A DNA stretch of 43,373 bases from Candidatus Aenigmatarchaeota archaeon. Lineage in GTDB: Archaea; Aenigmatarchaeota; Aenigmatarchaeia; CG10238-14; SCSR01. The notes beneath the pieces were generated by a model, which did not search any database, was not told the DNA's origin, and saw only the letters and a list, made by a program, of their open reading frames with translations. This document shows, in pieces, positions 1-8,614 of this stretch. Each line of letters starts with the position of its first letter. Position 1 is the stretch's first letter. A program made the position numbers and the translations under genes. Location of the stretch: contig JASEGN010000002.1 of the NCBI GenBank assembly GCA_030018055.1, forward strand, positions 1 through 43,373, in the 5' to 3' direction.

Positions 1-917
1 TGAGTTTCTGTAAAACCAAATTCAGCGCATTTCACATCTAATCCTTTTTTATGCAGAGCTTTAGCTAAAGTCTGAGCATTCCTTATTATTTGAGAAGCGT
101 ATTCTCTACCAGTTTCCATAAATTCCAAACATGCAATGAGGTAAGGAGGTATTCTCATTAAATGATGATTTGACACTGTCTCTACTACGCTTTTTTTAAT
201 TCTTTCAAACTCTTTTAAATTCCTTGCATATATCAAACCACCTTGTGGCCCAAAAAATGTTTTATGTGTAGACGCTGTAACAACTGAAGCACCCTCTTCC
301 AAAGGGTTTTGGAATTTATTACCAGCTATTAAGCCAAGGACATGGGCAGCATCATATACTATAGGACCATCAAACAACTCTTTCAATTCTTTGATTGGCT
401 CTTGAAATAGGAACAAACTCTTCCCCAGAATAAGAAGCTTTGGTTTTATTCTTCTTAATTCTTCTTTTGTCTTTTTAATATCAATGTGGAAATAGTCATC
501 AGTTAAAGGAAAACTATAAGTTTGAAAACCGTATCTCCTTGCACCACTATTATGAGTGAAATGTCCACCTGAGGGTGTAGCATACGACATAATAGTATCA
601 CCAGGCTTACAGTACGCTGCTAAAACTATTCGATTAGCTTCGGCACCACTTATTGGTCTTAATTCAACTTGATCAGCATTGAATAGCTGTTTAGTTAGTT
701 CTATTGCTCTAGATTCTAACTGATCAATAATTTTTGTACCTTGATAATGCCTTTTGTAAGGCTCTCCTTCAGCATATCTTCCAATGAAATCAGATGAATA
801 TAATGACTGAGCCAATGGTGAGAGTTTATTTTCACTTGCAATTAAGTTTAGACATTCACTTCCTCTCCATTTATCCTGTTCTTTTACGAGTGAAATAGTT
901 TGTTGAAGTTTATTCAT
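1..917 (-). CDS. glyA: Serine hydroxymethyltransferase, partial (3' end outside window)
   Basis: PLP enzyme that converts serine and tetrahydrofolate to glycine and methylene-THF. I translated it by hand from the ATG at 917 (MNKLQQTISLVKEQDKW); about 305 residues are visible before the edge. Family marks are the N-terminal LNLIASEN, a YAEGEPYKRHYQG region, the PLP-contact stretch YDAAHVLGLIAG near residue 188, and the Schiff-base lysine in ASTHKTFFGPQGG near residue 219. It is the last visible gene of the purine operon, 28 bases after the formyltransferase. The fit is direct: glycine is the substrate of PurD and the one-carbon unit feeds the formyltransferase. The C-terminal domain is missing only because the window ends. 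Confidence 0.93.
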   Translation of the reverse strand, partial: MNKLQQTISLVKEQDKWRGSECLNLIASENKLSPLAQSLYSSDFIGRYAEGEPYKRHYQGTKIIDQLESRAIELTKQLFNADQVELRPISGAEANRIVLAAYCKPGDTIMSYATPSGGHFTHNSGARRYGFQTYSFPLTDDYFHIDIKKTKEELRRIKPKLLILGKSLFLFQEPIKELKELFDGPIVYDAAHVLGLIAGNKFQNPLEEGASVVTASTHKTFFGPQGGLIYARNLKEFERIKKSVVETVSNHHLMRIPPYLIACLEFMETGREYASQIIRNAQTLAKALHKKGLDVKCAEFGFTET

Positions 918-945
918 TTTCCCACAATTTATTTATTCTCTAAAT

Positions 946-1845
946 TTAGTTTCCTTTCTCCATTACATCAGTTATATCATATCCTCCTACAACAAGTTTA
1001 TTTGTTTTTACCTCATACAAAGCTTTGTTTCTAAATTCAAGAACACGGTCTGCAAATAATTTAATTGTATAGACAATTATCTGGTGCTCTTTTTCGACAC
1101 CATCCTTGCGCATACGAACAAACAAGGGTTCTGTTTCATACTCTTCTTTCTTAACCTGTTCTAAGGATCTAATTTTTAATTTTTCATCTAATCCTTGCCA
1201 AAGTGTATTATATTCACCACCCACTATAGGAAATTTGCAATAAGTTATTGGAGGTCCTCTATCTAACTCCTCAGTAACCTGAAGCATCATTACACCATGT
1301 TCATTTTCACGCTTTTCTATTATCTCCCAAATTACTGATTGCCATGTTCCTTTTGGACCCCAAGGTAAGGCTGGATGAAGAGCGATACAATCGTAAAATT
1401 CACATTTTGGCTTGCCCCAAATAGTCATATCACCAATCGAAACACATAAATCAGGCCTCTCATAATCTCCTAGATAACCTGGAGCCAAACAAGCTTCATC
1501 ATACAATTCCCTCCACTTATCTAAAATTGGTGTGTGAACGTCGTACCTTAACTTTCCGTGCAATGCTACTAGTTCTTCCTTACCCTTCTCTCTCATTTTA
1601 GGAGCAAACTTATCTGAAGAAAATGTAACCAAAGGTAACCCATAGCTATTAACCAACCTAAAAAATTCATCTCCATAAGGTCTTTCTCCTGGCTCTATGT
1701 TGCTGAACACGAATGATATTTCTATGTCAAGAATACCTTCATTCTTTGCTTTTAATACAGTTTCAAGTAACTCTCTTGCAGCCTTTCTACCTTCTTCTGA
1801 TTTCACTTCACCAGACGAAAACCATCCAATTTTATAAGTCATCAT
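946..1845 (-). CDS. PurN-like formyltransferase (GART fold)
   Basis: A 299-residue protein with the glycinamide ribonucleotide transformylase fold. The N-terminal half is Rossmann-like (YKIGWFSSG ... DIEISFVFSN). The C-terminal catalytic part carries ALHPALPWGPKG (about residues 155-165) and TEELDRGPPI (about 191-199), matching the His and Asp motifs of PurN (NIHPSLLP and DxGP). The Asn of the usual N-x-H triad is Ala here, so chemistry or substrate may differ. The C-terminal extension makes it longer than the roughly 200-residue bacterial PurN. I chose the ATG at 1845 because it overlaps the stop of the upstream kinase (ATGA). A GTG at 1851 is possible. The neighbours PurD and SHMT support glycinamide ribonucleotide formylation, but the exact reaction is inferred. 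Confidence 0.75.
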   Translation of the reverse strand: MMTYKIGWFSSGEVKSEEGRKAARELLETVLKAKNEGILDIEISFVFSNIEPGERPYGDEFFRLVNSYGLPLVTFSSDKFAPKMREKGKEELVALHGKLRYDVHTPILDKWRELYDEACLAPGYLGDYERPDLCVSIGDMTIWGKPKCEFYDCIALHPALPWGPKGTWQSVIWEIIEKRENEHGVMMLQVTEELDRGPPITYCKFPIVGGEYNTLWQGLDEKLKIRSLEQVKKEEYETEPLFVRMRKDGVEKEHQIIVYTIKLFADRVLEFRNKALYEVKTNKLVVGGYDITDVMEKGN

Positions 1846-2820
1846 GCCCACCCATATCTTCTTAACAATGTGCTATCAGGATACCTTTTTCTTCCATAAT
1901 CTGTAATACTCAGACTGGCAGCTTCTGTTGCAAGTTGTGCACATTCATTTAGTGATTTGTTTAAAAGTAAGCCAGCCAAAAAACCTGCATCGTAAACATC
2001 TCCTGCCCCTGTTGTATCAACAACCTCAACTTTAGTTATAGGAGTATAAATTTCTTTATCATTATAAAAAACTTTAGAACCTTCTTCACCTAGCTTACAT
2101 GCAACAATTTCAGAATATTTTAAAAGTTCTTTCACTCCCCTTTCATAGTTTTTTCCTGTAATGCGTTCAATTTCTTTATCATTTGCAAAAATAACATAAC
2201 TCTTTTCTATTATTGGTAGTAATGCGTCCAGCCCTCTTTCAGCATAAAGCATACCTGGATCAAAACTAATCTTTACATGCGAGGGAGTATTCTTCACAAC
2301 ATACTTCTGAGTTTCAAATGAGGTATCACCAACCATGGAAGTTAAATGTAGAAATTTTGTGTCGAAAGTCCAATCCAAACCAACCTTACCAAGAACTTCA
2401 TCGATAGTTAGTTCACGAACAGTACTAGGAAAAACACACAAAGTTCTATTTTTATTCTCATCCAAAAGGCAAACACAAATACTACTATCTCCTTTTTCCT
2501 TTAACGATTCCTGAAGTATCAACTGCTCCTAAATTATGAATTGAAAAATTACTGAATTCATCATTGCCAGCCTTGGTTATGTAACCAGTTTTAAATCCTA
2601 ATTTCGATAAGGCATATACCACATTTGTAGCTGAACCACCACCAGCACTTCCTTTAAATTTCCCAATTTTTCTTAATTTCTCCAAAAGTGGAGATAGTTC
2701 TTCACGCTTAAAAGAGCGCTCCTCACCAACTTCCAACTTTTTACTTACAAGACTAACGTCAACATTAATTTCATAGAAAGTATCAACATTCAATGCGCCA
2801 AAACCAATTACATCTTTCAT
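1842..2820 (-). pseudogene. PfkB/ribokinase-family sugar or nucleoside kinase, interrupted by a one-base frameshift
   Basis: Two overlapping reading frames make one PfkB kinase. The first (from ATG 2820) has the N-terminal GALNVDTFYEI and the AGGGSATNVVYALSKLG substrate loop, and ends after VDTSGIVKGKRR at 2485. The second (about 2515 to 1842) continues EKGDSSICVCLLDENKNRT and ends with the PfkB signature DTTGAGDVYDAGFLAGL, which holds the catalytic Asp. Dropping one base in the run of five A near 2490 joins them as VDTSGIVKGKGDSS, which fits family spacing. This may be a recent mutation, programmed +1 shifting or a homopolymer sequencing error; the rest is well preserved. It lies 6 bases after purD and overlaps the formyltransferase by 4. 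The substrate is unknown; context suggests ribose or a nucleoside. Confidence 0.8.
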
Positions 2821-2826
2821 CTTAGT

Positions 2827-4200
2827 TCAACATAAGTTATATCTTAATTTTCTCATATGAGCTATGCTATTTTGTATGTATTCTTCTGATGCAATATCAT
2901 CCCTAAAATCAAGGTTATCTCCTCTAATAGCTTTGATACCTGCCAAAGAGATTTCTCTCGCTTCCGGTATGCTTGATGCAATTCCAAGTGAGTAAACAGT
3001 TCTAGAAGTCCCGGCAATATCATCGTTCATTGATGCTGGATAAACCCTAAGGCCTTCATAAATTTCTATAAGCCTTTCAACTTCACTAAAATCAACTTTT
3101 CTAACTTTCTTATCTTTTTCGGGATAAGGTGTTGGAACAAGATAAGTGCCGACTGTTGCCAATGGTTTAAATCTAATCGTTGTTAATTTTCTATTAACCA
3201 TAGCAAGGCAAACATCAACAAAATCATCTTCCATTTTTGCAAGCAAACCTATTATTTCTGGATCACCTGGTCTACTATTATCCTCAAAATGTTTGATACC
3301 ATCTTTTGTGCATGTAAAAGCAACGTAGAATGGCATACCACGTAAGTTAGCATTATACCCATTACCTCTTAGCCTAATAAATTTTCTATTAGTAATATCA
3401 ACAGCCTTATCATAATCTTCCTGTGTCATAAAGGGTAACAAATAGCCAACATCATCATAATGACCCATACCACCAGTATTAGGTCCTTTATCTTCCTTGA
3501 ATCTTCTCTTATAATCTCTAACAGCTGGTAATGGAATTAATTTTTCACCATCAGAGAAACATTGTAAGCTAAACTCTTCTCCTTCTATTTTTTCCTCTAT
3601 TATTACTGGACCACCTTCATACAGATTTCTAAAATGTTCCCATACCTCTTCTTGAGAGTTAAAATGATCGCCCCAAACACCAACACCTTTACCAAATCCT
3701 GGCTTGTCTGGTTTAACAGCAACTTTGTACTCTAATTCATCCAACCACTTATGAACCTCGTCTTTAATATAATAAGCTGGCATACCATATTTTGGATCCC
3801 ATACTTTAAACCTTGGATTAACTTCAGGTGCAACTTCTTGCGTTAATAATCGCTGTCTAACTTTGCTTGCTTCTATAGCATATTCCTTTGTAGGGCAAAT
3901 TACAGGTATACCAAGTTTCCTCTCAACAACGTCTCTTACTCCTGCAATTATCGGTACTTCAGAACCAGGTATTATAAAATTAATTTTATCTTTATATGGT
4001 CCATAGAAATCTATTATCGCATCCACATCAGATAAATCGGAAATAACTATATGTTGCGTAGCAACTTTTGCATTGAATGGATTTTTCTGTCTATCAGCTA
4101 CGTATAAACTTACATCATATTTCTCGCTTCTTAAAAGGGTTTCAGCCATTGCTACTTCTCTTGCACCATAGCTTATAATGCCTATGTCAATCTTTTTCAT
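2827..4200 (-). CDS. purD: Phosphoribosylamine-glycine ligase (GAR synthetase)
   Basis: ATP-grasp enzyme that joins glycine to phosphoribosylamine, the second step of purine synthesis. At 457 residues it has the family's domain order. The N-terminal Rossmann part begins with an altered glycine motif (IISYGAREVAMAETL). The ATP-grasp core has KPDKPGFGKGVGVWGD (about 158-173), the acidic IEEKIEGEEFSLQCFSDG, the PurD signature RDYKRRFKEDKGPNTGGMG (about 227-245) and the metal-binding FEDNSRPGDPEI. It starts 4 bases after the HAD-like gene and ends 6 bases before the kinase, so it is cotranscribed with both. Confidence 0.93.
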   Translation of the reverse strand: MKKIDIGIISYGAREVAMAETLLRSEKYDVSLYVADRQKNPFNAKVATQHIVISDLSDVDAIIDFYGPYKDKINFIIPGSEVPIIAGVRDVVERKLGIPVICPTKEYAIEASKVRQRLLTQEVAPEVNPRFKVWDPKYGMPAYYIKDEVHKWLDELEYKVAVKPDKPGFGKGVGVWGDHFNSQEEVWEHFRNLYEGGPVIIEEKIEGEEFSLQCFSDGEKLIPLPAVRDYKRRFKEDKGPNTGGMGHYDDVGYLLPFMTQEDYDKAVDITNRKFIRLRGNGYNANLRGMPFYVAFTCTKDGIKHFEDNSRPGDPEIIGLLAKMEDDFVDVCLAMVNRKLTTIRFKPLATVGTYLVPTPYPEKDKKVRKVDFSEVERLIEIYEGLRVYPASMNDDIAGTSRTVYSLGIASSIPEAREISLAGIKAIRGDNLDFRDDIASEEYIQNSIAHMRKLRYNLC

Positions 4201-4204
4201 TTTA

Positions 4205-5458
4205 TCAACTTCGGTACAAAGCTTTTAAATGATTTTTCATCTCTCTATTAGCATCCATTACATAGTCGAATCTTTCTCTTATATTTCTTGGTGTAAATGC
4301 TGTTAACCCACTATACCTTTCCTCTACTTTATCAAAATCAAACTTCCCGTTATCTATATCCTCGTATACTGGAATTAGGAGTGAAAAATCAGGCACCAAA
4401 AAATTAACTTTACATGAATATAGACTATGTGGATCTGTGTTATTAATTGCAAATCCATATTTAGAAAAAGCTAAGCCATCTGCACCAACAATACTATCAT
4501 CACCAAAAACCAAATTACCTTCTCGCGAGATTTTCCAAAGAGTCCAAACTTTATTATGTCCCCCTGTTATACCCTTTTCTTCCTTAAGAAGGTATACAAA
4601 TTCTCTTCGCAAATCTTCACTGATAATTTTATCAAAAAGTTCTATGCGCGCTTTATTCAGTTCTGCTACAGTTGCTTTATCACCAGATTGAGAAGCCTTA
4701 AATATTCCTGAGCAGATTGGAAACAGTTTATCTAAAACTTCAGCTAGTTCATCCTTATTTTTAATTAAAACATCAAATGGTGATCTTTCTCTTAATTCCT
4801 CTTCAAATAAACTTCTATCAAATCCTTTACTTCTTTTAAAATCAAAATATCTCAATCTTTCTGTCGATAATTGATGGCCATGAGAAACAACATGAGAAGA
4901 TGGTATTCCATATTTATGTGCGGTAGCAAGTGACATAATAGGATGAGAGTTTGTTGCAAGATACGCTCCACCATTTTCCATAGCATATTCCAATAACTCT
5001 TCAATGCCAGGTGATTCTTGTATAATAGTTTTTCCCTTTCCATTTATATAGTTCTCAATCCCTACAAATTCAATTAAATGTTTATCATCCACACCATCAC
5101 ATGCAGCTATACAATCGCTTGCAATTGGTGTTGTTCCAGTAGAGTGACCTATGAATCTTTCTTCAGTGGATTGCATGTAAAATCTTTTCAAACCATCAAT
5201 ATCCCATAGCGGCACTCCATCTTGTACTTTAAGAAAGGGATGCTCATCTACCCATGCTCTGTCATCCCATTTATCAAAATCTGTTAATTGTTCTTCAGTA
5301 AATCTCTGTTTAACATCTTCTGATAAAGATCTGTATAGCATCCAAGCTAAATCAACTGCTGGTAAAACCACAAACCCCTCATAATCAAAAACTTTAGGTA
5401 TTGGTGTAAACAATCTTTGCAAAAAATTTTCAACAGTTCGTGGAAGGGTTATTACCAT
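4205..5458 (-). CDS. HAD-superfamily phosphatase-like protein, first gene of the purine operon
   Basis: A 417-residue protein that I read as a divergent archaeal HAD-family member from its motifs. Motif I is KVFDYEGF (D25, E27), with Glu in place of the usual second Asp. Motif II is YLATNSHPIMSLATAHKYGI (about 166-185). The candidate motif III Lys is in GGHNKVWTL (about 303). Motif IV is VFGDDSIVGADGLAF (about 317-331), followed by GFAINNTD. HAD proteins with these motifs hydrolyse phosphomonoesters or act on related phosphorylated substrates. As leader of a purD-kinase-formyltransferase-SHMT operon it may act on a purine precursor or nucleotide, which is inference. The start ATG at 5458 faces the divergent gene at 5522 across a 63-base A+T-rich spacer that must hold both promoters. 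Confidence 0.6.
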   Translation of the reverse strand: MVITLPRTVENFLQRLFTPIPKVFDYEGFVVLPAVDLAWMLYRSLSEDVKQRFTEEQLTDFDKWDDRAWVDEHPFLKVQDGVPLWDIDGLKRFYMQSTEERFIGHSTGTTPIASDCIAACDGVDDKHLIEFVGIENYINGKGKTIIQESPGIEELLEYAMENGGAYLATNSHPIMSLATAHKYGIPSSHVVSHGHQLSTERLRYFDFKRSKGFDRSLFEEELRERSPFDVLIKNKDELAEVLDKLFPICSGIFKASQSGDKATVAELNKARIELFDKIISEDLRREFVYLLKEEKGITGGHNKVWTLWKISREGNLVFGDDSIVGADGLAFSKYGFAINNTDPHSLYSCKVNFLVPDFSLLIPVYEDIDNGKFDFDKVEERYSGLTAFTPRNIRERFDYVMDANREMKNHLKALYRS

Positions 5459-5521
5459 CTTATCTTTTTAATTATAAAACAATAAACTTTTTAAATTTTT
5501 AAAAAAAGAAATAAAAAAAGT

Positions 5522-6205
5522 ATGGAATATAATAGGTTAGAACTTTCGAGAGAGGATTTATTAAAAACTAATTTTATATTTTTCTACAAACATGAAGAAC
5601 TATGTGCTACTCCAGCTGGAAGGGAGCTATTCTCAGATGTGAGAGAAGCTATAGAGAAGGGATATTTTATACGTCCAGGGAATGTTTGGATTCGTGTGGA
5701 TAATGTAGAAGATAGGAAAATTGAAGGTGAAATAATGATGCGTTTTGTATATCCAAAAGAATCTTATGTACTCAAGAAAAAAGTTAAAAAAAGTTGGAAG
5801 CTTCATCTAACTCCTTTGACAAGGGAACTTAGATTAGGACTTAACACTGGATACGAGCTTCTTTTCTGTGAGGAAGTTGAAAAGCTCCCCTATGAGTTCA
5901 TGGCATTTGATCCAAAGTCTTATGGATCGGAAATGATAAAACATCCTAGCTTGAAGGACTACCCACTAGGACCAAGAAGTAAATTGGTACTATTTGTAAC
6001 TCCAGAACCACCAGGATACTTTCAGTTTGCATCCACAATGCCAGAGTGGGAGAACGAAATTTGTAATTATATTTCTAAGGCATGTGCCGTTAACCAGATT
6101 TTAATACCAGACCGTTGGGTACTTTTACGTATTTGGTCTGAAAAAGCGATGCTTACACAGGGAAGTGTGTTTGGTCTAATCGGAGAACTTTATACTGAAC
6201 TATAG
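5522..6205 (+). CDS. Unknown 227-residue protein
   Basis: I do not recognise this protein. It is soluble-looking, with no membrane segment or signal peptide, and has mixed alpha/beta character. Notable stretches are the acidic start MEYNRLELSREDL, a basic patch LKKKVKKSWKLHL near residues 90-102, and an aromatic C-terminal part (PEPPGYFQFASTMPEW). No nucleotide-binding or metal-binding signature is evident. It is divergent to the purine operon, with a 63-base shared promoter region rich in A and T, and convergent with the Qng1-like gene (6-base gap). Normal codon use and an uninterrupted 684-base frame support a real gene. Confidence 0.7.
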   Translation: MEYNRLELSREDLLKTNFIFFYKHEELCATPAGRELFSDVREAIEKGYFIRPGNVWIRVDNVEDRKIEGEIMMRFVYPKESYVLKKKVKKSWKLHLTPLTRELRLGLNTGYELLFCEEVEKLPYEFMAFDPKSYGSEMIKHPSLKDYPLGPRSKLVLFVTPEPPGYFQFASTMPEWENEICNYISKACAVNQILIPDRWVLLRIWSEKAMLTQGSVFGLIGELYTEL

Positions 6206-6211
6206 ACTATT

Positions 6212-7186
6212 TTAATAAGCTGTTGTAATGGTTAGATGATAGGGCTCTTTCCATTCTCCAAATTCAGCATCTGACCATAATTTATAATCCAAGTGCAAGG
6301 CGTTGATTTTGGGTTTACGATATTTATTTATTTCTTTAACAAGCAAGTCGCAGGCATAAATTGTGTTAGCTCTAATCTCTTGCTCCTCTTTGCTATCCTT
6401 TTCTATTAACTCTTTGTTTAAAATTTTTCTTTCCAATGAATCAACACATTTTATAACTCCAAGTCTTCTTAAACTCCTTGGCAATTGATAATCTGCAAAA
6501 ACTGTTAACTCATCCACATCCTTAATTTCAAATTTTTCTCTTAGCTTATCGTACAACATACCAACAGTTAGTTGTGCTCTTTTATAAAATTTTAAAACAT
6601 GTGTTTTATACGGGCTAATGTCATTAAAAGATGGAAAGTTATTAACTAATAGGTCGACTATTCCCTTTTCATCATCTTCGCTGAACGCCCTTTTATTTGT
6701 TTCTTCTACCAAATTGTAAAAATGACCATCATATTTTTCTAATAACGCACGTCCAACTTCATTTAAAATTTTAACCCTTTCATCAAGCATAGGAATCTCC
6801 ACATTTCCGCGAAAAATTTTAGCTGCAGCACTTCTACTCAATTCTGCTAAAAAATTTGCATCGAGAACTGGAATTTTATTATCCAAAGCTCTCTTTAAAC
6901 ATCCCCACATCCCAAATGCAGATGCTTGTATACCCTTGTAGTAAGTCTCAAAAGTTTCAATTCCGTCTTCTTTCATCCAATATTTAAAGTTAATCGAATT
7001 CCCTATGAAGAAGAAATCTACTACCTTCTCATACTTATCTTGGATGAAAACTGGTTCGTTCCATTCGGGTAATCTTAATTCTTCTTTAGCTAAGATAGGT
7101 GCTATCTCTTTTATTCGGTCTTCATCGGTAAAAACATAGCTCAAATTTTCTAGGAGTGGTTTTAGGCTTGGGATTACAGGGTTCAT
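6212..7186 (-). CDS. Queuosine-salvage protein (Qng1/DUF2419-like queuosine 5'-phosphate N-glycosylase)
   Basis: A 324-residue protein that resembles the queuosine-salvage family, whose characterised members release queuine base from queuosine 5'-monophosphate. Visible family features are VDFFFIGNSINFKYW (about 51-65), the YKGIQASAFGMWGCLKRALDNKIPVLDANFLAEL segment (about 83-116), and DYQLPRSLRRLGVIKC (about 233-248), with the conserved Asp and the fold-defining LRRLGV. It ends with EEQEIRANTIYACDLLV and a dual-Tyr tail. Archaea generally use archaeosine rather than queuosine, so the natural substrate may be a related 7-deazaguanine or another nucleotide. It is convergent with the unknown gene at 5522 and 56 bases downstream of ribL on the same strand. 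Confidence 0.75.
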   Translation of the reverse strand: MNPVIPSLKPLLENLSYVFTDEDRIKEIAPILAKEELRLPEWNEPVFIQDKYEKVVDFFFIGNSINFKYWMKEDGIETFETYYKGIQASAFGMWGCLKRALDNKIPVLDANFLAELSRSAAAKIFRGNVEIPMLDERVKILNEVGRALLEKYDGHFYNLVEETNKRAFSEDDEKGIVDLLVNNFPSFNDISPYKTHVLKFYKRAQLTVGMLYDKLREKFEIKDVDELTVFADYQLPRSLRRLGVIKCVDSLERKILNKELIEKDSKEEQEIRANTIYACDLLVKEINKYRKPKINALHLDYKLWSDAEFGEWKEPYHLTITTAY

Positions 7187-7242
7187 AAAAATTATTTCAT
7201 TTTAATCATTTTAAAAATTAAGAAGAGAGATCCAAAAAAAGA

Positions 7243-7674
7243 TTATTCATCATCAGAGAGTATGTGGTTATTTTGTTTGCGTAAGATAGACGATTTGTAG
7301 ATATCGGGTTCGAAGGCTTCTAACCTTACAATCTCTGGATTTAAACCCCTTTGATTTAATATTGTTTTTAAATTATCCGTAAAATGATGTTGGTCATAGC
7401 CCAAACAAATAACATTGGGCTTTAATTCCTCAATAATAGCATACTTATCTCCTTCATGGCCTAACGTAGCTTCATCAACATAATCTAGATTCTGTATTAT
7501 AGCAAGCCTTGTTAGTTCATCGTTCAAAGGATATTTTCCTTTAATTTCTTTTACTGTAGAATTTCTTGCAACAACTACAATTAATTCATTCCCATATTTC
7601 TTTGCTTCTCTCAGATAAAACTCGTGCCCTGGATGAAATTCATCAAATGTTCCAAATGTTAGTACCCTTTTCAT
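7243..7674 (-). CDS. ribL: Archaeal FAD synthetase / cytidylyltransferase-like nucleotidyltransferase
   Basis: A 143-residue nucleotidyltransferase of the archaeal RibL type, which transfers AMP from ATP to FMN to make FAD. The hallmarks are the N-terminal RVLTFGTFDEFHPGHEFYLREAKKYG with the HxGH motif (about residues 14-17), VVVARNSTVKEIKGKYPL, and the distal ICLGYDQHHF in place of the bacterial ISSTxIR motif. Length and motifs fit RibL better than glycerol-3-phosphate or phosphopantetheine adenylyltransferases. The ATG at 7674 is the only sensible start. A divergent promoter region separates it from the aldo/keto reductase. Confidence 0.85.
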   Translation of the reverse strand: MKRVLTFGTFDEFHPGHEFYLREAKKYGNELIVVVARNSTVKEIKGKYPLNDELTRLAIIQNLDYVDEATLGHEGDKYAIIEELKPNVICLGYDQHHFTDNLKTILNQRGLNPEIVRLEAFEPDIYKSSILRKQNNHILSDDE

Positions 7675-7749
7675 TTTCTCTAACCTACGAGAATGTATAG
7701 TTTAGTTTATAAATAGATTTATTATAACATTGAGAAGAAAAAGCTTTTA

Positions 7750-8601
7750 ATGATAAGTAAATTCAGGGCAATTGAAAATATGGATGTTAAGGAACTTGGA
7801 AGATGCGGTGTGAAAGTGCCCGCAATTGGAATGGGTACATGGGGAATTGGTGGGTATACTACAAGAGATACTACTCATGATAAGGAGGCTATAGTAGCCT
7901 TGAGAAAAGGTATTGAGCTAGGGTTGTATTTAATTGATACTGCTGAAATGTATGGTAATGGGCATTGTGAAGAAATTGTTGGTGAAGCCATTAAACCATT
8001 TCCTAGAGAACAAGTTTTCATAGTTTCAAAAGTTTTACCAGAGCATCTATGTTACAATGATGTTATCAAAGCTGCTAGAGGAAGCTTAAAAAGACTTAAG
8101 ACAAATTTTATCGACCTGTACTTAATCCATTCCCCAAATTCTAGAGTACCACTTAAAGAAACTATGGGAGCTATGGAAAAATTGGTTGGAGATGGTTTAG
8201 TTAGGTTTATTGGCGTTAGCAATTTCGATGTTACTGAAATGGAAGAAGCTAGAAATTATCTTTCTACGAATGACATTGTTGTTAACCAGGTTGAATACAG
8301 TTTGCTTGAGAGAAGTATAGAAAGGGATGTGCTACCCTATTGTATTAAGAATCAGATTACGGTAATGGCCTATACACCATTAGCAAAGGGTGAATTGGCA
8401 AGGAATAAATTTCTTCGAGAAATTGGTGAGAAATATGGAAAAAATCCAGCCCAAGTAGCACTTAACTGGTTAATTTCAAAGGAGAATGTTATAGCTATAC
8501 CAAAAGCTATTAACTTGCGTCACGTAGAGGAGAATGTTGGTGCGATGGGATGGAGATTATCAAAAAGTGATGTAGAGAGCATATCATCTTACTTCAAGTA
8601 A
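7750..8601 (+). CDS. Aldo/keto reductase
   Basis: NAD(P)H-dependent oxidoreductase with the (beta/alpha)8 AKR fold, 283 residues. The catalytic tetrad is visible: Asp and Tyr in LIDTAEMYGNG (about 61-71), Lys in FIVSKVLP (about 93) and His in YLIHSPNS (about 126). The NADPH pocket appears in VNQVEYSLLERS, MAYTPLAKG and IPKAINLRHVEEN. A TATA-like TTTATAAATAG lies at 7707-7717. Translation from 7750 gives ten residues before MDVKELGRCGVKVPAIG, where homologues usually begin, so the ATG at 7780 is a serious alternative start. The substrate cannot be told. It is convergent with the next gene. Confidence 0.88.
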   Translation: MISKFRAIENMDVKELGRCGVKVPAIGMGTWGIGGYTTRDTTHDKEAIVALRKGIELGLYLIDTAEMYGNGHCEEIVGEAIKPFPREQVFIVSKVLPEHLCYNDVIKAARGSLKRLKTNFIDLYLIHSPNSRVPLKETMGAMEKLVGDGLVRFIGVSNFDVTEMEEARNYLSTNDIVVNQVEYSLLERSIERDVLPYCIKNQITVMAYTPLAKGELARNKFLREIGEKYGKNPAQVALNWLISKENVIAIPKAINLRHVEENVGAMGWRLSKSDVESISSYFK

Positions 8602-8614
8602 AATGGTTTAAAAG

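Noticed and set aside
2470..2530. A 37-base BHB intron in the PfkB gene using helix ATAC/GTAT
   Set aside because: It has the right length class, but removal would delete residues that align with the conserved strand of the family; a one-base indel fits better.
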